A DNA stretch of 64,000 nt from Pareuzebyella sediminis. GTDB taxonomy: Bacteria; Bacteroidota; Bacteroidia; Flavobacteriales; Flavobacteriaceae. The DNA lies in NCBI RefSeq assembly GCF_008367235.1, contig NZ_VTZS01000006.1:268058-332057 (forward strand), given 5' to 3'. Shown here one piece after another: positions 27,241-37,067 of this stretch. The position numbers were made by a program, and so were the translations under genes. The notes below the pieces were generated by a model that was not told the origin of the DNA, searched no databases, and saw nothing but the letters and a program-made list of their open reading frames with translations. Positions within the stretch are counted from its first letter, which is position 1, and each line of letters starts with the position of its first letter.

Positions 27241-27268
27241 AACGGAGCGTTTGGCAGAACGCTCCGTT
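27241..27268 (+). terminator. Strong hairpin after amt
   Basis: AACGGAGCGTT (27241-27251) pairs perfectly with AACGCTCCGTT (27258-27268), an 11-bp stem with a six-base loop. The T tract is weak (CTATAACCCTTT), so it may attenuate rather than fully stop transcription into the porin gene. Confidence 0.75.
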
Positions 27269-27370
27269 CTATAACCCTTTCGATTACTAAATACTGACAA
27301 TACTGTCTTTAAATCGGACAGTTGAATAAATCAACAGGATCGTCCATAAGGACCACTAAAAACAATATAG

Positions 27371-28432
27371 ATGAAAGCGATTATACATACAAATTACGTA
27401 AAAATTCTTTTTTTATTTACTTTACTCCTTTCGACCACGGCAATTCTTGCCCAAGATGACGAGGAGAAAAAGAAATTTACTTTCAGTGGCTCTATCGATG
27501 CTTATTATCGAGCCAATTTGAATGCACCCAATGGCGAAAATGCCCAAGCTCCTGGAAGTTCGTTCGCCAATTTACCAGGTTTTGCCCTAGGCATGGCCAA
27601 TGTCATCGCCGGATATGAAGGTGAAAAGGTCGGATTCGTTGCCGACTTGGTTTTCGGACCAAGGGGTACGGATGCCATTTTTGCTTCCCCTATGTACTCG
27701 GCTACGGGGAATATCGTAAACCAGTTATACGCCTATTGGAACGTTTCTGAGAGCGTAACCTTGACCTTCGGTAATTTCAATACATTTTTGGGCTACGAGG
27801 TTATTTCTCCAGTAGCGAATTTCAATTATAGTACCTCATACCTTTTCTCTTACGGTCCCTTCTCCCATACGGGGTTGAAAGCCGATTTTGCCTTATCAGA
27901 TGATTTTAGCTTAATGCTTGCTGTGATGAACCCGACCGATTTGACCGAGTTTAACCCAACAGGCCAGTACGCTTGGGGTGCTCAATTGGGTTATAGTGGA
28001 CAGTATTTGAACCTTTTGATCGACAATGGTTCTTACGAACTGGATTTCACTGGTGGTTTTGATCTTTCAGACTCTTTCTTCCTCGGTATTAACGCTGCAT
28101 ATTTCGACGGCGACGAAGAAGATGGGGTAGGAAGCTTCGCTGGTGTTGCACTCTACCCACAACTGGCCACTTCAGATAACTTTACCATTGGTCTTCGCGG
28201 TGAGTACTTTTCTGAAACTGATGAATTTGGCGCCATAGGAGACGTATTCGATACGGATGGAAGCGCAAGTGTATTCGCAATTACCTTAACCGGAAGTGCT
28301 ACAATAGGAGATTTGATGATCAAGCCGGAATTGAGGTTGGATAGTGCTTCGGAAGAAGTGTTCATAGATTCGGATGGAGTTCCTATGGGAGGATTATCTT
28401 CCTTTGTGCTAGCGGCCATCTATTCTTTCTAA
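27371..28432 (+). CDS. Outer-membrane porin-like beta-barrel protein next to amt
   Basis: A 353-residue exported protein with a signal peptide ending ILAQ. The mature part has regular amphipathic strands (FTFSGSIDAYYRANL, VGFVADLVFGPRG, VTLTFGNFNTFLGYEV) and ends in a phenylalanine (LAAIYSF), as outer-membrane barrels do. It resembles the BBP2-like porin group often placed beside amt genes in Flavobacteriia. It probably lets ammonium or small nitrogen solutes through the outer membrane; this role is inferred from position. It is separated from amt by a hairpin. Confidence 0.78.
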   Translation: MKAIIHTNYVKILFLFTLLLSTTAILAQDDEEKKKFTFSGSIDAYYRANLNAPNGENAQAPGSSFANLPGFALGMANVIAGYEGEKVGFVADLVFGPRGTDAIFASPMYSATGNIVNQLYAYWNVSESVTLTFGNFNTFLGYEVISPVANFNYSTSYLFSYGPFSHTGLKADFALSDDFSLMLAVMNPTDLTEFNPTGQYAWGAQLGYSGQYLNLLIDNGSYELDFTGGFDLSDSFFLGINAAYFDGDEEDGVGSFAGVALYPQLATSDNFTIGLRGEYFSETDEFGAIGDVFDTDGSASVFAITLTGSATIGDLMIKPELRLDSASEEVFIDSDGVPMGGLSSFVLAAIYSF

Positions 28433-28474
28433 GGTATTAAATTAATTGAGTGTTTATAGTTTTTAACAGTTTGA

Positions 28475-28501
28475 AAGTCCCGTTCATAGCGAACGGGACT
28501 T
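28475..28501. terminator. Bidirectional terminator between porin and DUF1684 genes
   Basis: AAGTCCCGTTC (28475-28485) and GAACGGGACTT (28491-28501) form a perfect 11-bp stem with a T run on the plus side. It touches the stop codon of the leftward gene. Confidence 0.85.
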
Positions 28502-29149
28502 TTAATTTTCACCTGGTTTGAAAGCCTTTACCCCCGCCAAAACTTCGGTGTTCAAAGCATTTACGCTGGGCACAATAGGGCATGAGTATTTCTTATTATA
28601 GGCACAATAAGGATTATAGGCTTTATTAAAATCAATTCGTATGGAATCTCCTTTGGGAATGGTTAAATCGATATACCTTCCCCCATCATAAGTCTCCTGA
28701 CCATTCGTCAGGTCGGTAAAGGGTAGAAAAAGATAATCTCTGTACTTTTCCTGAAGCATCAGTTCTTGGTTTTGATATATCTCCAACCGGTATTCTTTGC
28801 CTTTCAAGGTAAAATAAGCTCTACCATAGACCACCTCATTAGATTTTCTTTCCGTCGTCGTAGGCATTAAAAATGGAAGTGCTTCAGGCGTTCTTTCAAA
28901 TCGTGCCGTAACGGAATAAGTTGTATCGGGAGGAAAAAAATCGAGACCCTCAAAGTTCATTCTATAACGGTCGGGCAAAGGAGATGTTTCAGGGTTCTTA
29001 TATTCTGCGTTAAGTTCGGATTGGAATTTCAGAATATCGGCCAAAACTTCTGTTTTAGGCATTTCTATTTTGTCTTGAACACGATCATGGTACTTTTTTT
29101 CTTCTTTGCAGCCGATAAGACATAATACTATTAAAATTAAGTATCTCAT
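28502..29149 (-). CDS. DUF1684 lipoprotein
   Basis: A 215-residue lipoprotein from the ATG at 29149 (a GTG two codons earlier is possible). The signal ends LIGC, the lipobox. The DUF1684 core is present: FLPFTDLTNG, YDGGRYIDL and NPYCAYNKKYSCPIVP. The function of the family is unknown. It stands alone; the terminator abuts its stop codon. Confidence 0.88.
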   Translation of the reverse strand: MRYLILIVLCLIGCKEEKKYHDRVQDKIEMPKTEVLADILKFQSELNAEYKNPETSPLPDRYRMNFEGLDFFPPDTTYSVTARFERTPEALPFLMPTTTERKSNEVVYGRAYFTLKGKEYRLEIYQNQELMLQEKYRDYLFLPFTDLTNGQETYDGGRYIDLTIPKGDSIRIDFNKAYNPYCAYNKKYSCPIVPSVNALNTEVLAGVKAFKPGEN

Positions 29150-29262
29150 TCTCACTAATTTTTGTTGTAAAAATACGATGGAAGTACCAAATAATCACCT
29201 ACAGCGGAATACCCGCCTACAAAAAGAACGGTTTTTTCCAAAGTTATCCGAAGCACCTGGAG

Positions 29263-30675
29263 CTATTCTTCAATAATATCGTATCTCGCCTTTTCAAGGT
29301 ATTTTTCAACAATTTCATTAAACTCAGGCGTAATTCTTAACAAGGCCGTATCCTCAAGGTTATATAGTTTCAATCTATCGGCGTACCCATTTTTTAAAAG
29401 TTCTTCGAGATAAAAGAGTGCGGTACCGTAATCATCAATTTTAGCGTTATACGAAATAATTTTCAGATAATTTTCGTAGGCCTGCGGATCAATAATGGTA
29501 TTGAGCATCCAAAGAAAATTCAGAGCTTCGGTATCTTGGGGTGCTGTTGCCTTAATCGCATCAATATTATCGGCCACTAGGGCCTTGATATATCCCTCTA
29601 AACGCCTCCCCATTTGCTGTTGCAAAATATTTGGGCTTTTCTGAAACTTTTGTAGTTCTTCCATCTGATAGTTCCACCATCCCAAGTTATTGTAATTATA
29701 GGTAATTACGTCTTCCTCTAAATAATACTCATAGTCTTCTTTAATAAGCTCTTCTTTAAAAAAAAGAGCATTCTGCTCTCGGCTACGTGTCTTGAACAAC
29801 CTACTTTTTCTTAAGGTCTTTCTACTGTCCTTTATAGAATCGGTATCCTTGAATGGCCTATAGATCTCGAGCATTTCCCCCAGAAGGTTATCCGCAAGCA
29901 AAGGCATGTTGTTGGTATATAACTCATTAACATACGCTAAATCTTTTTGATACTTGTTTTGAACGAACATAGAATCTTTGGGAATATGGCCCCGCGCCAT
30001 GGCCTCTAGCGTGAAAACCTCCAGGGCATTGGAGATATCCACAGGAGGAGGCCAGGTCTGCCCTCCTTCGAAAATCAGTACTTCGTTCGGAAATTTCATT
30101 CGATCAAGTACTTTTTTCGCGACCAATACTTGAGGGTAGTTATAGTCTGAGTTACCGACTATACCCACAAAATGAAAGGGATTTCTACTGCTTAGCACAT
30201 CAATATTTCCCAAGGTGGCCCCACAAGCCAAAACTCCGGCTATACTGTTCACAAAGGTCGGCACCAGCGTCGAAAATCGACCACCATGCGAAAAGCCTCC
30301 CGTATATATTCTCTTCTTATGTATCGGTATGAGAGAAAAGACCGCATCGAACATTCGACTCGTTACCAATAAATTTTTCGATAACGGTACAGAGTCTTGA
30401 AGATTATTGGAAGAAGCCAGCACATAGCCCTGCTCTTCGGCCGCCTTTGCAAACATACTCAAGGCCTGCTTGCCCCTTCCCTGCATGTCAAAAACAAAAA
30501 GCACCGGCCAAACTTTTGAAACTTCAAAATTAGTAGGCAGATACAACGAAAATGTCTCTGAAATAGAATCGTTTACAGGAAGGGAATCGATAATCAAACC
30601 CTTTTTTAAAGTCATTTGCTGGCCTGATACGGAAAGGGCTATACCAACGGCCAGCACGGTAAAAATTCTTTTCAT
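29263..30675 (-). CDS. Exported alpha/beta hydrolase with C-terminal helical repeats
   Basis: A 470-residue protein with an N-terminal signal (KRIFTVLAVGIALSVSG). Residues about 30-250 form an esterase/PHB-depolymerase-like alpha/beta hydrolase: the nucleophile elbow is GGFSHGG and a VGNSDYNYP block follows. The catalytic His is not certain: the usual HxW is replaced by QTWPPPV. The last 200 residues look like TPR-type helical repeats (residues LFYLEELLKNGYADR and neighbours), ending in a charged tail. The substrate is unknown. Confidence 0.72.
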   Translation of the reverse strand: MKRIFTVLAVGIALSVSGQQMTLKKGLIIDSLPVNDSISETFSLYLPTNFEVSKVWPVLFVFDMQGRGKQALSMFAKAAEEQGYVLASSNNLQDSVPLSKNLLVTSRMFDAVFSLIPIHKKRIYTGGFSHGGRFSTLVPTFVNSIAGVLACGATLGNIDVLSSRNPFHFVGIVGNSDYNYPQVLVAKKVLDRMKFPNEVLIFEGGQTWPPPVDISNALEVFTLEAMARGHIPKDSMFVQNKYQKDLAYVNELYTNNMPLLADNLLGEMLEIYRPFKDTDSIKDSRKTLRKSRLFKTRSREQNALFFKEELIKEDYEYYLEEDVITYNYNNLGWWNYQMEELQKFQKSPNILQQQMGRRLEGYIKALVADNIDAIKATAPQDTEALNFLWMLNTIIDPQAYENYLKIISYNAKIDDYGTALFYLEELLKNGYADRLKLYNLEDTALLRITPEFNEIVEKYLEKARYDIIEE

Positions 30676-30807
30676 AGCTTTTAAATCATCAAAAATCTAG
30701 CCAAAAAACAGCTATTCCCAGTACAAAAGAAACTCAGGGCAAAGCAACTACAATACAAGGTAGTTGCATCATTCATTTTTTTAAACATTGATCTACTGAT
30801 AAACGTC

Positions 30808-31632
30808 TCAATCTCCAATTCGGCCGAACTCAACACCTTCGGAGTACGCTATTTCAATATTATGAGTATTAAAAGCCCTTTTTATAGCCGTATGAGCATT
30901 AAAAGTAACTTCCCAAAAATCATCTGGTTCTACATAAGGTCGTACAGTAATTACAATGTTGTGGCTATCGAAGGTCAGTATCCCTACCTCCGGTGCTGGG
31001 TCTTCCAAAATATTAGAAACTTCTTTTAAGGCATCTAGTAAAATTCGTTGCACCTTGGGAAAACTTTCACTATAGGGCATGCTTATTTCAAGTTCAAGGC
31101 GTATCATACCCTTCTCCGAATAATTGGTTACGACCGATTCGGTAACCATTGAATTCGGAATAATCAATATCTTGTTGCCCGGCGTAAGTACATCGGTACT
31201 GAAAATTCCTATTTCGACCACCTTACCGAATTTATCCCCAACATCGATCCAATCCCCAATCTTATAAGGTTTTAACGTAAGGATCAATATACCTGAAGCA
31301 AAATTTCCTAAACTTCCTTGTAACGCCATTCCGATAGCGAAGGCTGCAGCAGCAAGAATAGCGAATAAGCCGGTAAGATCCGCACCTAAGATCGTTGCGA
31401 TGATAAAAAGCACGGTTCCCTTCAGGATAATACCAGCGGTGGAGGAGAGAAAGGGACGAATAGTTTCCGAAAAACCCGTTTTCTCCAGGGCTTTTTTAAT
31501 AACACCTACCACCTTTTCGGCAACCTTGAAACCGATCCAAAAGATAAGACCTGCCAGTATGATACGAGGCAAATAAAATACCGCTTTATCAATCGCAATT
31601 TGCAGGTATTCATTAAGTTTTTCCCATTCCAT
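30808..31632 (-). CDS. Small-conductance mechanosensitive channel, MscS family
   Basis: A 274-residue MscS close in size to E. coli MscS (286). Three membrane helices are visible; the pore helix reads AAAAFAIGMALQGSLGNFASG with the expected Gly/Ala packing. The beta domain holds IGDWIDVGDKFGKVVEIG, and SNMVTESVVTNYS follows. It is monocistronic. Together with the homologue at 14.9 kb, the window carries two osmotic-shock channels of clearly different sequence. Confidence 0.94.
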   Translation of the reverse strand: MEWEKLNEYLQIAIDKAVFYLPRIILAGLIFWIGFKVAEKVVGVIKKALEKTGFSETIRPFLSSTAGIILKGTVLFIIATILGADLTGLFAILAAAAFAIGMALQGSLGNFASGILILTLKPYKIGDWIDVGDKFGKVVEIGIFSTDVLTPGNKILIIPNSMVTESVVTNYSEKGMIRLELEISMPYSESFPKVQRILLDALKEVSNILEDPAPEVGILTFDSHNIVITVRPYVEPDDFWEVTFNAHTAIKRAFNTHNIEIAYSEGVEFGRIGD

Positions 31633-31833
31633 AGGCTAAATTTAATAAATTGAGGGTTTCAAAAAATAGTAGGAATAATTTAATACACTTTTTCTTACTA
31701 AAAAACAGCTGTTCAACTTTAGTCAAATCAATACTGGTCTCTGTCGTTCCGCTACTGGGAAGAAACGAAATTTGGGTTTCAAATACTATGCAACACAATG
31801 CCCACCATCGGGTATAACCTAAATTTATTTCCT

Positions 31834-32283
31834 TTAGCCTTCCTTCAAGATCGGGGCATTCGATATGACATTAGATAAAATGATGTGCGTACGTGTCTCC
31901 CCATATTGAATTAGTTTGTCGATAAAACCTTCAAGATGAAACTGGTCTTTGAGAATTACTTCCATGATTATATTCTCATTTCCAGTGATGCGGTAGCAAT
32001 TGATGACCTCGTCAAAAGACTTGACCGTTTCCAAAAAGGGCTTTAATTTACCCATAAATGCCCTTAATGTAATAATGGCCCTCAGCTGATAACCGGCCCT
32101 GGCATGCGAGACTTTTGCCTTATACCCTTCAATAATTCCCATATCTTCCATTTTCTTTATTCGTTCGGCCACCGCAGGTGGTGTTAGCCCCACTTTTCTC
32201 CCGATTTCCGCAAAGGTTTCCCTCGCATTATTTTGAATGCATTGGAGTATTTTCCAGTTTAATTCGTCAATTTTTACTTTCAA
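31834..32283 (-). CDS. Lrp/AsnC-family transcriptional regulator
   Basis: A 149-residue regulator with an N-terminal winged helix (TFAEIGRKVGLTPPAVAERI) and the RAM/AsnC ligand-binding C-terminal domain, which binds amino acids at a dimer interface. It begins at a TTG (32283). Start position is uncertain because no upstream ATG exists in frame. It is divergent from the 137-residue gene at 32.4 kb, its only close neighbour; the target genes are unknown. Confidence 0.93.
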   Translation of the reverse strand: MKVKIDELNWKILQCIQNNARETFAEIGRKVGLTPPAVAERIKKMEDMGIIEGYKAKVSHARAGYQLRAIITLRAFMGKLKPFLETVKSFDEVINCYRITGNENIIMEVILKDQFHLEGFIDKLIQYGETRTHIILSNVISNAPILKEG

Positions 32284-32405
32284 TCTTAAAATGGTTTAAA
32301 AAAATTACTATCTATAGTAAATATAACAATTTGCCTTGGATTCGAAAGTAAATAATGGCGAACACCACGTAACTTTATATAACTAATGTTTTTTGGAAAA
32401 GAAAA

Positions 32406-32819
32406 ATGTCTTATAATAACCTAGGTGCCCTTCCGGTATATAGAAAAGCGCTTGAACTCTGCCGAATGAGCAGGGAAATAGCTTCCTACGTTACTTTTAA
32501 CAAAGACTTACTTAAGCTTTATCAGTCCAACAGTCTTAGAGATGCTATTGCTGATTCGCTTTTGACCGATTCGATACTCATCCCCCAAAAGATAGCCTCG
32601 GCAGAATCTTCCGGTTCCCATAGCGAACGTCTAAAGAGTGCAACCTACATCAATATTATGATACGGAATATAAATTCGTATTGTACAGGGCTTGAAAAAG
32701 ACGGGGTGAAAGAAAAAGAATACCTTAATCTCTTACGTAAAGAAATAAAAAGCTTTCGCAAATCTTTCATAAAATGGCGTCGCTCTTTTCCTGATGGCGG
32801 AGGTAATTACTGGAACTAA
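32406..32819 (+). CDS. Helical bundle protein of unknown function
   Basis: A 137-residue, nearly all-helical, basic protein. It has a pattern reminiscent of the four-helix-bundle (S23/Avd-like) families: LPVYRKALELCRMS, then a Ser-rich turn IPQKIASAESSGSHSERL. The resemblance is weak and no reverse transcriptase is near. The C-terminus is rich in Trp, Arg and Gly (RRSFPDGGGNYWN). Its position divergent from an AsnC regulator may mean local control. Confidence 0.6.
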   Translation: MSYNNLGALPVYRKALELCRMSREIASYVTFNKDLLKLYQSNSLRDAIADSLLTDSILIPQKIASAESSGSHSERLKSATYINIMIRNINSYCTGLEKDGVKEKEYLNLLRKEIKSFRKSFIKWRRSFPDGGGNYWN

Positions 32820-32874
32820 ATTCCGTTTCTATTCTTGATTACAATAAAGTAGTGCGTTTTTTGTTATAAAGTTC

Positions 32875-32882
32875 TAATTTTG
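32875..32882 (+). promoter_or_regulatory. -7 element at the 5' end of purU
   Basis: A perfect TAATTTTG (32875-32882) overlaps the first in-frame TTG (32880). If it is used, the transcript starts too late for that codon and the TTG at 32901 must be the start. Confidence 0.45.
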
Positions 32883-32900
32883 AACGCTAAAATAACTACT

Positions 32901-33752
32901 TTGAAAGCCACCATACTCATCCATTGCCCCGATCAATCTGGAATAATAAGTGCTGTTACCGGCTTTATTCATCGGCAAAGGGGAAACATTATTTACCTTG
33001 ATCAACATGTCGATAAAGAAGCGAACGTATTTTTCATGCGTTTGGTAAGTGATTTTGATGCCGGTAATTTCACTTTGGCTTCATTTAAAGAAAAGTTTCA
33101 ATTAGAATTGGCCGATCCATACGGTATGGAATGGAGTATTCATGAAGATGGTATACTCCCCAAAATGGCGCTATTTGTTTCGAAGTATAACCATTGCCTC
33201 TACGATTTGTTAAGCCGTTTTAGGTCTGGTGAACTGGAAGTCGACATCCCTTTCGTTGTAAGCAACCATGAGGATCTCAAACCCATTGCCGATCAGTTTG
33301 AGGTTCCCTTTTGTCATATTCCCGTCAGTAAAAAAAATAAGGATGAAGCTGAAAATGCCCAGTTGGCTCTTTTAAAGGAAAACAATATTGATTTTATCGT
33401 TTTGGCAAGATACATGCAAATTGTTAGTCCTAAAATCATTGATCACTACACCAATAAAATAATAAATATTCACCATTCCTTTCTACCTGCTTTTGCCGGA
33501 GCAAAGCCCTATCATGCGGCTTTCAAGAGGGGTGTAAAGATTATCGGCGCCACAAGTCACTACGTGACCGAAGAGCTCGATGCCGGCCCTATAATCGAAC
33601 AAGACGTTACCACGGTAACACATTCGCACCGCATTAAAGATTTCATTGCCAAAGGCCGTGACCTTGAAAAAATAGTACTGGCGAGAGCTGTACAACTTCA
33701 CGTTCAACGAAAAACAATGGTATATAATAATAAAACCGTTATTTTCTCTTGA
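32901..33752 (+). CDS. purU: Formyltetrahydrofolate deformylase
   Basis: PurU hydrolyses 10-formyl-THF to formate and THF, balancing one-carbon pools for purine synthesis. The N-terminal ACT domain begins ILIHCPDQSGI. The catalytic formyl-transferase-like domain has NIHHSFLPAFAGAKPYHAA, with the Asn, His and later Asp (EELDAGPIIEQD) of the active site. I start at the TTG at 32901, giving 283 residues, the usual family length. A TTG at 32880 would add seven residues but overlaps a promoter element. There is no ATG start. Monocistronic. Confidence 0.92.
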   Translation: MKATILIHCPDQSGIISAVTGFIHRQRGNIIYLDQHVDKEANVFFMRLVSDFDAGNFTLASFKEKFQLELADPYGMEWSIHEDGILPKMALFVSKYNHCLYDLLSRFRSGELEVDIPFVVSNHEDLKPIADQFEVPFCHIPVSKKNKDEAENAQLALLKENNIDFIVLARYMQIVSPKIIDHYTNKIINIHHSFLPAFAGAKPYHAAFKRGVKIIGATSHYVTEELDAGPIIEQDVTTVTHSHRIKDFIAKGRDLEKIVLARAVQLHVQRKTMVYNNKTVIFS

Positions 33753-33842
33753 TAAAAAGCCTCATAGCGCTGCCTATTTCAGTATGATATTAAACACCCG
33801 AATTTCAAAACGTTAGTTTAACCCTACTTCCAAACAATATTT

Positions 33843-34547
33843 ATGAAAAAAGCAATCGCCTTTATTATGGTATTTCAATTCATTTCATGTGGAGAACTGC
33901 AACAGGTAGTCAACCAATTACCTCAGGACGGATCGGAAATCGGTAGCACACAAATTGCGACCGCACTTCGAGAAGCGCTTGACAAGGGCATTGACGAGCA
34001 AGTGAGCAAACTCACTAAAGAAGATGGTTTCTTTAAAAACGAAATGGTTAAAATAGTACTTCCCGAAGAGTTACAAAAAGTAGATAAAACACTTAGGGAC
34101 ATTGGGCTAGGTAACCTTGCCGATGAAGGTCTGAAGGTGCTCAATCGCGCTGCAGAAGATGCTGTAGGTGAAGCCACCCCTGTTTTTATCAATGCGGTCA
34201 AAGATATTACCTTCACCGATGCCAAAACTATACTGCTCGGCGAAGATGATGCCGCCACCCAGTATTTGACAGTAAAAACGCGTACCGATCTTTATAACAA
34301 GTTCAATCCAGTTATAAAAAAATCGTTCCAAAAAGTCGGGGCAGATCAAATTTGGAAAAATCTTATTACAAGGTATAATAGTATTCCGCTCACTAAAAAT
34401 GTAAATCCTGATTTAACGGATTACGTTACCCAAGAAGCTCTTAAAGGTGTCTACACTATGATAGCTATTGAAGAAAAAGATATTCGCACCAATATCTCCG
34501 CCCGAACTACCGATCTTCTTAGGCGTGTTTTTAGGCTTCAAGACTAA
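33843..34547 (+). CDS. DUF4197 lipoprotein
   Basis: A 234-residue lipoprotein with a signal ending FISC. The body is helical and matches the DUF4197 family pattern: IATALREALDKGI near the start, FTDAKTILLGEDDAATQYL in the middle and a C-terminal YVTQEALKGVYTMIAIEEKDIR. The function is unknown. It ends in a strong terminator. Confidence 0.88.
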   Translation: MKKAIAFIMVFQFISCGELQQVVNQLPQDGSEIGSTQIATALREALDKGIDEQVSKLTKEDGFFKNEMVKIVLPEELQKVDKTLRDIGLGNLADEGLKVLNRAAEDAVGEATPVFINAVKDITFTDAKTILLGEDDAATQYLTVKTRTDLYNKFNPVIKKSFQKVGADQIWKNLITRYNSIPLTKNVNPDLTDYVTQEALKGVYTMIAIEEKDIRTNISARTTDLLRRVFRLQD

Positions 34548-34922
34548 ATTTCAAAAAATTATGCTTTGCAACAATAACTTGAAAATTAAGCCGTTAAAAA
34601 TATGAGCGATGTTCTCAAATTCTTGTGATCCGGATTACAGTCCGATGCAATTGATTTTAAGAACAGAAAATTAGAGCAAGTACTATTTTTGAGTTAGTTA
34701 GTTTAAAAACCGGTGGGAGCACCGGTTTTTTTTTGTCAAAATATTACTCATCCACATTTTATTCATAGTACATACCCTGTATAAATCCGCTCAAAAAATA
34801 TTCTCTTCAGCCAAAAAATGGAGTAAACTATTATCGGCGTTTACCTCTTTTAAGATTTTTTTAAGACCTCGCTCTCCATTATTTCTTAATTTAAACCAAG
34901 CTAATTCATCAATCATCACATT
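34548..34922. other. Gap before the AraC-type regulator
   Basis: About 375 bases. Besides the terminator at 34705-34734 I see only AT-rich sequence and no reading frame worth calling. Confidence 0.4.
34705..34734 (+). terminator. Terminator after the DUF4197 gene
   Basis: AAAAACCGGTG and CACCGGTTTTT flank a GGAG loop, with nine T residues. It sits about 160 bases after the stop. Confidence 0.85.
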
Positions 34923-36425
34923 ATGGGTAGTCCCATAAATCTAATCGCGCTTCTATTTTTTTATACCCTTTCGATATCTGCCATACATATTCCTATTGAT
35001 CCCGAGGGTCATGAGGTTTGGCTAGATTCGCAAGAGTATAGGAACTTGCTTAAAAAAGCCGATAGTTTTTATCTTGAACATAAGTATGCCGATGCTATAA
35101 AGGCATACGATTTAGTACTGAAGACGCATACCGAGATCAAGGCTCCTGTACTAAAAAAAATTGCCTTAAGTCATGCCGCGCTTGACCATATCGATGCGTG
35201 TGTAGACTATATTGAACGATCGCTACATTTTGAATTTGATCCGGTAATCTTACAGGATGAAAGGTTTGACTCTGTACGCGAAACCAAAGCTTTTAACACC
35301 CTCTACAAAAAATACGACCCATCTTTTGACGTTTGGTCCCTTATCTATTTCTATGTATCCTTGATCGGGTTTTACATCGCTATCGTAATCAACTTCAATA
35401 AAAAAATCGATCGTATAGCCCGAACGTTGATCAGTTTGTTCATTTTCATACACTCTTTCTTCATTCTACACATCTGCGTATCCATCACGAACTATGAATA
35501 TGTATTCCCACATTCGTACATGATGTCCACTATTTTTTCCCTTTTATATGGCCCGCTTCTTTACTTTTATTTTAAAAGAACCACCCAAGAGTACTTTTTC
35601 AAAAGGATTGACCTATTACACTTGGTACCCACTATTTTACTCTCTGTATATCTCATCCCAATTTACTTACTTGATGCCGAAGAAAAACTGGCTTTGCTTT
35701 TTCGGGATGTGGAAGAGGGTTTTTCAATGGCCAATTTCGCAGTTACTGCCTTAAAACTGACTTCATTGATAGGCTATGGCTATTTTATTCGAAGGCTATA
35801 CGTAAAAAGCAAAAAAAGTGGGGAACTATCCAAACAAACGGCACTTTGGCAAAGAAATCTATATTATATCCATTTCATGTATATCGCCTCGTACCTGCTT
35901 TATTGTATTTTTATTAGCAATGGTCTAGCGCTATTTCATTCACAAGTAATCTGTATGGCCTTAATGGTTTTATATATAGGGTATTTTGCCAGTGTTCAGC
36001 CCGATGTTTTCAGTGGTGTATTTTCGCTCAACAACCAAGTTCTTTTTAAATACGAAAAATCAGGGCTCACCGAAAGTCTCTCAAAAGAGCTTATGGAAAA
36101 TCTAAGGAAACTTTTCGATATAGATAAAATTTACAAAGAGAACGATATATGCCTAGAAATGATAGCCGAGCGATTGAATACTACCAGACACAATGCATCT
36201 CAGGTCATCAATGAACATTTCGATATGAACTTTCATGAACTTGTCAATAAGTACCGAATTGAAGAGGCCAAATCTATGTTATGCAAGGACCGTAAAAACA
36301 ATTTGAATATCATCGATATCGCCTATGAAGTAGGTTACAACAACAAAGTAACTTTCAACAAAGCCTTCAAAAAGGATACCAAGCTTACACCCAGCCAATA
36401 TCAAAAGAAAGTTGTCTCCTCCTAA
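34923..36425 (+). CDS. Membrane-spanning AraC-family transcriptional regulator
   Basis: A 500-residue protein. After a signal or first membrane segment comes a short TPR-like helical region (YRNLLKKADSFYLEHKYADAI) of about 110 residues, probably outside the cytoplasm. Seven or so membrane helices fill about 135-365. The C-terminal AraC/XylS DNA-binding domain follows (about 395-495), with ICLEMIAERLNTTRHNASQVI and IIDIAYEVGYNNKVTFNKAFKK. This one-protein design senses outside and binds DNA inside. The SusC/SusD genes begin 640 bases downstream and may be its target. Confidence 0.88.
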   Translation: MGSPINLIALLFFYTLSISAIHIPIDPEGHEVWLDSQEYRNLLKKADSFYLEHKYADAIKAYDLVLKTHTEIKAPVLKKIALSHAALDHIDACVDYIERSLHFEFDPVILQDERFDSVRETKAFNTLYKKYDPSFDVWSLIYFYVSLIGFYIAIVINFNKKIDRIARTLISLFIFIHSFFILHICVSITNYEYVFPHSYMMSTIFSLLYGPLLYFYFKRTTQEYFFKRIDLLHLVPTILLSVYLIPIYLLDAEEKLALLFRDVEEGFSMANFAVTALKLTSLIGYGYFIRRLYVKSKKSGELSKQTALWQRNLYYIHFMYIASYLLYCIFISNGLALFHSQVICMALMVLYIGYFASVQPDVFSGVFSLNNQVLFKYEKSGLTESLSKELMENLRKLFDIDKIYKENDICLEMIAERLNTTRHNASQVINEHFDMNFHELVNKYRIEEAKSMLCKDRKNNLNIIDIAYEVGYNNKVTFNKAFKKDTKLTPSQYQKKVVSS

Positions 36426-37067
36426 GTACGCCAGCGACCTTAGCTCTATAAATTTATCGTAAGACTCTGTCGGAATGGTAAATTTTGATAGGCCTTCACC
36501 CGTAATTGGTAAAAAGCTATTTTCTTTGATTGTTCATCGATCATCACTTTAATTGCAGCCTTGGGTGCTTAGACTTCCAAATAGTTGAAGTTTTCTTATT
36601 GAGCATTTTCGAATTAGTCATTCATACCATCCCCAGGGCTGCTTTTACAAACTTTTATTCACCCTACCTTAAATCCATTCCTCGTCTATTAGGCTTAAAA
36701 TTTGTTATCATTCTTATGATAGTGCGGATGGATCTTTTAAGAATACCTACTTCATAACTACGCACTAACAATACTGCAATGTTCTATATGATGAGCGTGG
36801 TTTCCTACGAATTGTAAAGAAAGGGTAAGCATTTATCGGGATAGTAAACGTTTATAAGAGTTTCCTGAAATCTTGTTTAGAGCCCGTTTCTTTGCATCGG
36901 GACTAATGAAAAATAATTAAGTAGCAGCGAGACGGCTACTTTTAAAATTCTTGTAAAGAAAAGCCTCAAAACACATTTTTTAGCCCATACAAGATAAGTA
37001 TATCTTGAATGTCGGCCACTTGGGCACTTCTTCGTTTATCCACAATTAACGTATAAAAACGCTACGC
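36426..37067. other. 640-base gap between the AraC-type gene and SusC
   Basis: It contains stop-rich AT sequence and one 75-codon frame (36530-36757) whose product is unconvincing. The susC promoter is probably near 36990-37040, but I cannot find a clean -33/-7 pair. Confidence 0.4.

Noticed and set aside
32406..32819. Avd-like protein, suggesting a diversity-generating retroelement
   Set aside because: The similarity to the four-helix family is weak, and no reverse transcriptase or template/variable repeats exist in the window.
36530..36757. A 75-codon frame in the gap before SusC
   Set aside because: No promoter, no start context and an unlikely composition.
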